Below are positions 7,506 to 12,311 of a DNA stretch of 12,311 bases, in pieces. The notes under the pieces are model-generated. The model was not told the origin of the DNA and made no database searches. It saw nothing but the letters and a program-made list of their open reading frames with translations. The stretch is from Saccoglossus kowalevskii (lineage: Eukaryota > Hemichordata > Enteropneusta > Harrimaniidae), in contig NW_003153746.1 of the NCBI RefSeq assembly GCF_000003605.2, positions 68,948 through 81,258 on the forward strand, given 5' to 3'. A program made the position numbers and the translations under genes. The first letter of the stretch is position 1, and every line of letters begins with the position of its first letter.

Positions 7506-8039
7506 AACACAACATCACTATTTACAAAATATATACCCACACTTACTGGATTGCTGCAAATGATGAAATTTGTAAATAAATAAAGCACAGGAACTGAGCA
7601 TTGTCAATGCTTGATTAGAATTTGAAACTGCTTGCGAGAATACAATTTTTGTGAAAGTTGCTACGACTCCCTGACTTATTAGATAATTGTTATAAACATA
7701 ACATCCTTCAGAAGAGGTGACAAAGGTCACAATTGAAAAATAAAAAAGATAAAGCTAAAAGAATGACAAAAATAAATTATTCAAAGCAATTAAGCTGTGT
7801 GTTGTTGTATATATTACGTGAACTGTGTAAACAATCATGTCATTACTGTCAATAGGTATTGAAAATTTATTTTTAATAGAATGGAATTTATTAGAACCTC
7901 AGATTCATGAAAATTTTTCTCCAGTGAAATTAAAATGGTTTATAAAATTGTGGATTTGTGACTTATCATTGGTATATTAATTCAAAGTTAAGGTCATCAA
8001 ACCACATTAGAGTATTTTTAATTTGAAATAGGCATGGAC
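7506..8039. other. AT-rich stretch with a DR3-like site
   Basis: No gene was seen. AGGTGA-CAA-AGGTCA at 7715-7729 is a direct repeat of nuclear-receptor half-sites with three spacer bases (DR3). A further AAGGTCA lies near 7989. The remainder shows no repeats or exons that I can support. Confidence 0.35.
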
Positions 8040-8105
8040 CAGGGTCACTAATTAGCTGCTGTCTGTGTTGTCAGGGTAACTATAATTAGCTCCATCTGTA
8101 ATACT
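8040..8105 (+). repeat. Two-copy tandem duplication with homeodomain-like cores
   Basis: CAGGGTCACTAATTAGCTGC beginning at 8040 is repeated as CAGGGTAACTATAATTAGCT beginning at 8072, followed by similar ctgtctg/catctg sequence. The unit is about 32-34 bases. Each copy holds TAATTAGCT (8049-8057 and 8083-8091), the TAATTA core bound by many homeodomain proteins, and the first copy adds an AGGGTCA half-site. It could be a small enhancer element. The duplication is visible directly, while the function is inferred. Confidence 0.55.
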
Positions 8106-8254
8106 AAATCACAGACTGAGTGTCTGGATGTCAGCGGTGTGTATATGGCGGTATGTTGTGTTGAGTTATTCGTATAATTTTTTATCGTCAAATGATATCA
8201 ACCATCAAATATAAAAAACACCAGACAACAATAGTGATATATTTGATTTCATCT

Positions 8255-8281
8255 TTGATTTTGACAAAATGACAAAATCAA
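8255..8281. repeat. Small hairpin
   Basis: TTGATTTTG (8255-8263) and CAAAATCAA (8273-8281) form a perfect 9-bp stem around a 9-base loop. The same bases also make a direct GACAAAAT repeat. Confidence 0.55.
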
Positions 8282-8293
8282 GAACCATCCATC

Positions 8294-8313
8294 TATGCAT
8301 GCATGTATGTATA
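8294..8313. repeat. Short TATG/CATG repeat
   Basis: TATGCATGCATGTATGTATA, the same simple-repeat type as at 2821, 3036 and 7011. Confidence 0.65.
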
Positions 8314-8315
8314 TC

Positions 8316-8754
8316 TTTAGTATCTTGTCTTTGCTTCTGTATTCATTCCCACATGGTAATAGTTAGAAATTATGTATCAGAGCCCATAGATGTAAATGAC
8401 GTGTAAGATTTCATTGTGAAAAAAAGCCATGAAACTTGTTTTTTTGGTCCTCCAGTCATTGGTGTGCTGATCCATGACGCCATTAGATTTGGAACAGTGA
8501 ACATGATGTTGGCCAAGTGTTGATGTAATTCTTGTCACAACAATGTTAATCCTATGAACACGAAAGATTAGTAACATTTGGTATATATGACACTATTTTT
8601 AACCAAAAATAAATATTAAATAATTTAACCTTTTTGTAAATTCACACATCAAGTACAGTACATACTATAAACAATGGTGGTTAAATGGTTCCAGGAATAA
8701 CTAATTTTGTCTTTGAATCATGTACAATAACATTTACAAAATTCTACCAACATG
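8316..8754. other. AT-rich stretch, nothing recognisable
   Basis: A minus-strand open frame of 66 codons here has no recognisable domain and is of chance length. No repeats or RNA genes were seen. Confidence 0.4.
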
Positions 8755-8774
8755 AGGTCAAAAGGTCAAGTTCA
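8755..8774 (+). promoter_or_regulatory. DR2 nuclear-receptor-type element plus third half-site
   Basis: AGGTCA (8755-8760), two bases AA, AGGTCA (8763-8768), then directly AGTTCA (8769-8774). The first two form a perfect DR2, the spacing bound by RXR heterodimers and by Rev-erb-type receptors in animals. The third is a common half-site variant. Binding is inferred from sequence only. Confidence 0.45.
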
Positions 8775-8894
8775 ACGTGCATTATACATGCATGAGTAAC
8801 ATGTAACAGTTATTGCTACTCATATAACCAGATTGTTGCTCTGTCAAATAATATATTAATATCTAGCCCATTATCTCTAAGTATGAATATTAAA

Positions 8895-8931
8895 GTCAAA
8901 ATTGACATTGATTGTCAATTGTCAAAATTGA
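8895..8931. repeat. Nested direct and inverted repeats
   Basis: GTCAAAATTGA occurs at 8895-8905 and 8921-8931. Between them AATTGACA (8900-8907) and TGTCAATT (8913-8920) form a perfect 8-bp stem with a 5-base loop. It is a compact repetitive patch of unknown role. Confidence 0.6.
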
Positions 8932-9056
8932 TGGCATACATATTTGACACTGTATAATATCTTTGAAGCTAAAATTGGACCACAATTTTAAAAATTAAAA
9001 ACTTGAATGATTGTGTTCAATATAGGTTCCATGCAACATATGTAAGTCAGTTACAA

Positions 9057-9076
9057 TGACCTATGACCTATGACCT
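9057..9076 (-). promoter_or_regulatory. Triple DR1 nuclear-receptor-type element
   Basis: On the minus strand this reads AGGTCA-T-AGGTCA-T-AGGTCA, three perfect half-sites with one-base spacers. DR1 is the preferred spacing of RXR homodimers and HNF4/COUP-type receptors. It is equally describable as a 7-bp tandem repeat (TGACCTA), so slippage could have made it. It lies about 300 bases from the DR2 element at 8755 and in the opposite orientation. Confidence 0.5.
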
Positions 9077-9215
9077 AGTACCCTTTTGGGGATAATCAAG
9101 CGAAATAGAAATTGTAAATTTTGATATTAAGTATATCTGAAAATCTTTAAAAGAACTGCCATGTGCCGAGAGTATGCAAGTATTGAAGGCATGCACAGAT
9201 ATAGCAATTCTATAA

Positions 9216-9251
9216 TGAACATTCATTCTTCAGATATCTAATGAATATTCA
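9216..9251. repeat. Inverted repeat around a GATATC centre
   Basis: TGAACATTCAT (9216-9226) pairs with ATGAATATTCA (9241-9251), an 11-bp stem with one mismatch and a 14-base loop that contains AGATATCT. No function is assigned. Confidence 0.5.
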
Positions 9252-9777
9252 CATTCTACAGTTCATAGCGAGAACATTTTCACAATATTGCTAAATTCTG
9301 GGCATCCCAGATAACACAATGATATTGAGAATTAGATGTTTAGGATTATTACTAGGATACTGCAAAGTATGTACTCAGTCCATGGCTGCATAGTCCCCTG
9401 TACTGTCTTTGTGCATATGGTGCGGCTCCTTCTCAGTGACTTTATATTATTGTGAAATGCCTAGTGGTCTTACTGACTTGTCATCATTCTAGTATCTCAT
9501 GTGACAGAAACACCGTCATGTAAATTTTCTGCACTTGTGATTAATAATGTATACATAATTAATCTTAAGAATCACTATTTTGAGTCAATCATCATCACTC
9601 AGGAGTTAGATAACAGACATCTTTCTTTATCTTTATCGCTAGGACACTTCAACCTTTTAATTTTTTCTGTCAAAAAAATAGTCATATTTTGCACATTTTC
9701 ATAACCATACATGTATGTGTTTACATAAATTAGAGCTGTTTCTATGGTTGTAATAGAATAGAGCTGTATTGAAGCCG
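9252..9777. other. AT-rich stretch, no gene seen
   Basis: A 12-base perfect palindrome CATACATGTATG lies at 9706-9717. TAGAGCTGT is repeated at 9731-9739 and 9759-9767, just before the poly-T run. No exon, RNA gene or larger repeat can be supported. Confidence 0.4.
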
Positions 9778-9798
9778 TTTTTTTTTTTTTTTTTTTTT
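9778..9798 (+). repeat. Poly-T run of 21
   Basis: Twenty-one uninterrupted T, the longest homopolymer in the window, followed shortly by an A-rich CAAACAAAAACAAAAAC tract. A minus-strand poly-A tail of a retroelement is possible, but no element body could be recognised beside it. Confidence 0.8.
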
Positions 9799-10717
9799 GG
9801 TAAGAAAAATCAATCTATCAAACAAAAACAAAAACATGAATGGCTGTTTCATTTTTGAACTTTATGTTGTTGACTGCAGCTGACTATAAAATAGTATCCA
9901 AGTGCTAATAATATTTTGATATTTGATGTTTCAATAATGTACTTAAACTGTTTTTTCTTATTTCTATTTTGAAAGTCTGGGTTGATTTGTTAATAAGTAA
10001 TATTTCGAAGATTTAGTTTCAATACCGATTTTGGGTTTATATGTGCTTTTATTGGTGGTGCACTTCTAATTGAGGAAATATGTTTTTTTTCCTATAATAT
10101 AGAAAAAAATATGCAATAAATTATTACTAGTATATGTTTTTCGAAGAATTTGCAATGAGTACATTAGTACTGATAGCATATGTGAGAAAAGTATACTTCT
10201 CGTACTCACAATCAGGATTTTGTTTTTACTGTGAATTATGTTTGTAATGCATCATGTTCAGTCTGGTCAACCAGAGAATTGAGCATATGGTTGTTAATTT
10301 AGTGTCTCATGTATAGGAATATTATTTACCATGGAGTCTACCTGCTTTGCACACATATTGATTTGTGAATTTTAATAAGTTATTCAAAATGGCGTACCCC
10401 CGGTATTTCATCTTTTTTTAATGAAGGTGAAATATTCCGTAAAATAAAAAAGCAAAGGTCTGATTGTTTGCTGCTGAGTTAGTGCATTAATTTGCTACAT
10501 GTGTATAATGCCATTATTGATAGGAATATGGTTGTACAGTAATATAACATTGTGAGTTCCAAACATGAAATTTATGTGGTAAAAGTGCATCACTTGCATT
10601 TGCATCTAAAAAGTCAGGAGAGAAAACAGTGGCTATCAATGTCAGGAACTGTATCGGTATATAAAAATAAGAATCAAGACTTTAAACATCAAATACTTTA
10701 GACTACCAGTACTGTTA
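9799..10717. other. AT-rich stretch, nothing recognisable
   Basis: No gene-like or repeat structure was supported apart from a small palindrome, TCTGGT-CA-ACCAGA, at 10262-10275. An ATGGCG near 10389 opens only ten codons. Confidence 0.4.
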
Positions 10718-11193
10718 TTGGTTTATCTTTCAAAACAAATTACTGTGCTTGGTTCAGTTTTCAAAACTTTGAGCTGTGATTGCTTATCTTCCAAAACAAA
10801 TTGAAATGATTGGTTCAGTTTTCAAAACTTTGAGCTGTTATTGCTTATCTTCCAAAACAAATTGAAATGATTGGTTCAGTTTTCAAAACTTTGAGCTGTG
10901 ATTGGTTGGTCTTTCAAAACAAATTGCTGTACTTGGTTCAGTTTTCAAAACTTTGAGCTGTGATTGCTTATCTTCCAAAACAAATTGAAATGATTGGTTC
11001 AGTTTTCAAAACTTTGAGCTGTGATTGGTTGGTCTTTCAAAACAAATTGAAATGATTGGTTCAGTTTTCAAAACTTTGAGCTGTGATTGGTTGGTCTTTC
11101 AAAACAAATTGCTATTATTGGTTCATCTTTCAAAATAAATTGTTGTGATTGGTTTATCTTTCAAAACAAATTGTGGTGATTGGTTCAAAACTT
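10718..11193 (+). repeat. Two-level minisatellite of ~31-bp monomers (15 copies plus a partial)
   Basis: Fifteen monomers of 30-31 bases run from 10718 to 11179, followed by a truncated sixteenth. Two types alternate. Type A (TTGGTTCAGTTTTCAAAACT, then TTGAGCTGTGA) starts at 10749, 10810, 10871, 10933, 10994 and 11056. Type B (TTGGTTxxTCTTTCAAAACA, then AATTGxxxTGA) lies between them. The A copies are identical except for one base in the second, while B copies fall into subtypes (TTGCTTATCTTCC and TTGGTTGGTCTTTC). A and B share TTGGTT and TTTCAAAAC, so a 31-bp ancestor seems to have formed a 61-bp A-B dimer that was then amplified. The 5' end is B and the 3' end is three B-like monomers in a row, so the dimer array is flanked by monomers. 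Each A copy contains AGTTTT-C-AAAACT, a 13-base inverted repeat. Array length is probably polymorphic. Confidence 0.95.
10993..11183 (-). promoter_or_regulatory. CCAAT boxes at exact 31-bp spacing inside the minisatellite
   Basis: ATTGG, the reverse of CCAAT, begins at 10993, 11024, 11055, 11086, 11117, 11148 and 11179: seven boxes exactly 31 bases apart. Others lie at 10717, 10809, 10870 and 10901. Nine boxes in the whole array read AACCAATCA on the minus strand, matching the NF-Y consensus RRCCAATSR. About 31-33 bp, or three helical turns, is the known spacing of paired NF-Y sites in animal cell-cycle promoters. Binding here is an inference, and the pattern could simply be a by-product of the repeat unit. 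Confidence 0.4.
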
Positions 11194-11438
11194 ACAGAAG
11201 AACTAATATGATATACTGATTCATTTTTTTTTTTCAGATGTTGAAATTAAAAATTTAAGTTGCCTGTCTATTGGACTGGTTAGAAAATAAAATTGCCTAA
11301 TCCAATTTACGGTGTACCTCAAAGTCCCTTTTATGACATATTATTTGAAATAAAATTGTAATTCTTGGCTCTGAAAGCAATTTTCTGGACATTTAACAAC
11401 TTTGGACTTCTTATTTGGGCAGTTAGAATATTGATATT
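11194..11438. other. Flank of the minisatellite with an acceptor-like site
   Basis: Eleven T followed by CAG (11224-11237) makes a strong-looking splice acceptor. Downstream frames close quickly, and joining it to the donor at 3509 gives a stop after two codons. AATAAA hexamers occur near 11286 and 11349. It could be the acceptor of a non-coding exon, but there is no proof of this. Confidence 0.3.
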
Positions 11439-11512
11439 CACCTGTACACTGGGATAGTTCAAATTTCTACATTTACCTATCCCAGCGAAAATCTTCCTGT
11501 GTGGAACAGGTG
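11439..11512. repeat. Nested inverted repeats, possible structured element
   Basis: An inner perfect 9-bp stem, CTGGGATAG (11449-11457) with CTATCCCAG (11477-11485), is enclosed by an outer 7-bp stem, CACCTGT (11439-11445) with ACAGGTG (11506-11512). Both are GC-rich in an AT-rich setting. The outer arms are also E-boxes of the CACCTG type bound by Snail/ZEB-class factors. It could be a structured RNA, a paired protein site or the core of a small element. Confidence 0.5.
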
Positions 11513-12200
11513 GACAGGCCTTAATTTAGACCCCTGCAAATGAAATAATTTATTTTTCCACAAAACATGATCCTATATTCATGTTTATATTATAAATTTT
11601 TAAGTAGATTGCCCCAATATTCAAGCTGTAATGTAATAGCTAACCCGCATATTAAACATTATACATTGTTATACTATCTGTCTAAAGATGTCTAAAAAAT
11701 TCCATGCTGCCAATTTGCTAGATTAGAAGCTATAATCTTGAGTTTCTATGTTTATATTTCTGTGTCCTGTGTAGTGCAGCATTCGTGTGTACACAGATGT
11801 TTGGGATATTATCCAGCTTACACAGTTGCGTTCAATTTGAATATCTGCATGTACTGTTGATGGTTTGATGTGTTGACACGATATGTATGGGTTCACAATA
11901 TGTGTTAATGATAGCGTTGTTTGTATTCTGTCACCACAAAGATGTGTTCATATTTTTCAATGTAAGTGTCTACATTATAAAATATTTACTTTTATTTCTC
12001 ATCACTGTATGACACCTATGTACTGGCAAGTGTACTGTAGGGGGACTGGGAGTACATATATAACTTGTGTATCTGTAATTAGGTGGTACACTGTATGTAT
12101 GGGAGTCTAGCACCATTTGAACAGTACTTCTGAGTTGGTTTGTAGATTATCTTTCAGAATTATTCAACACTTGTATGTAACATATGCACAGTCACCTTAT
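11513..12200. other. AT-rich stretch, nothing recognisable
   Basis: A 75-codon ATG frame at 11883-12110 is of chance length and shows no family resemblance. No repeat or RNA gene was seen. Confidence 0.4.
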
Positions 12201-12253
12201 CATGTCAACCCACTTCTATGTATCCTCTTAATATAATATCATACATTCTTAAT

Positions 12254-12311
12254 GTGTCAACCTACACCATCCTATAGTTCCCTGGTGTCAACCCTTGTCA
12301 TCCTATAGTTT
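12254..12311 (+). repeat. 31-bp tandem repeat running off the right edge
   Basis: GTGTCAACCTACACCATCCT, then ATAGTTCCCTG, starts at 12254. A second copy starts at 12285 (GTGTCAACCCTTGTCATCCT, then ATAGTTT), so the period is 31. A degenerate earlier copy may begin at 12203 (TGTCAACCCACTTCTATGTA, then TCCTCTTA). The array probably continues beyond the window. Its sequence is unrelated to the 31-bp minisatellite at 10718. Confidence 0.7.

Noticed and set aside
11224-11300. Strong-looking acceptor after the minisatellite as a coding exon start
   Set aside because: In phase with the donor at 3509 it stops after two codons, so only a non-coding exon would be possible.
11883-12110. 75-codon ATG frame with several cysteines
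   Set aside because: Cysteines are scattered without a known spacing pattern, no signal peptide is convincing, and TGT/TGC codons are expected from the TG-rich sequence.
1-12311. CRISPR array, bacterial operon, phage or viral genes
   Set aside because: No spaced identical repeats with unique spacers, no ribosome-binding-site-led ORFs and no recognisable viral proteins. The minisatellite monomers abut without spacers.

Overview
The window looks like non-coding DNA from a metazoan nuclear genome. It is very AT-rich (roughly two thirds A+T by eye), CpG is depleted almost throughout, poly-T runs and AATAAA hexamers are common, TATG/CATG micro-repeats recur, and no open reading frame exceeds what such a sequence gives by chance. 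The repeat flavour (ATACATGTAT-type palindromes, degenerate 'AAAATGGCC..TGGTGGTCATTTT' units) reminds me of marine invertebrates such as molluscs, lancelets or hemichordates. That is an impression, not a demonstrated placement. I recognise no protein family, rRNA, intact tRNA, CRISPR array or bacterial operon.

Layout. 1-440: one copy of a dispersed repeat (19-179), then a diverged inverted repeat. 440-3120: mostly featureless AT-rich DNA with a weak two-exon ORF candidate (733-985), a possible decayed tRNA-derived SINE head (1713-1745), a T-rich block and a short tetranucleotide repeat. 3121-3515: the only clear CpG-rich patch, with a TATA-like box, an ATG in strong context and a GTAAGT donor. 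This is the best candidate for a promoter and first exon, on the + strand. 3516-5820: probable intron or intergenic DNA holding the second copy of the dispersed repeat (4284-4468), a hairpin and a LINE-tail-like motif. 5845-6425: four degenerate tandem copies of a unit of about 120-155 bp, with a related fifth block at 7345-7505. 7700-9080: several paired nuclear-receptor-type half-sites (DR3, DR2 plus an extra half-site, triple DR1) and a duplicated TAATTA segment. 10718-11193: a two-level minisatellite of about 31-bp monomers alternating in two types, which places CCAAT boxes at exact 31-bp steps. 11439-11512: nested inverted repeats. 12254-12311: a second, unrelated 31-bp tandem repeat that runs off the right edge.

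A consistent reading is that a gene starts near 3350 on the + strand and that the rest of the window is its long first intron, carrying repeats and candidate regulatory sites. No second coding exon is visible, so this remains an inference. The most interesting elements are the CCAAT-phased minisatellite, the CpG-rich promoter-like patch and the nuclear-receptor-type direct repeats. I found nothing that amounts to a new multi-gene system.
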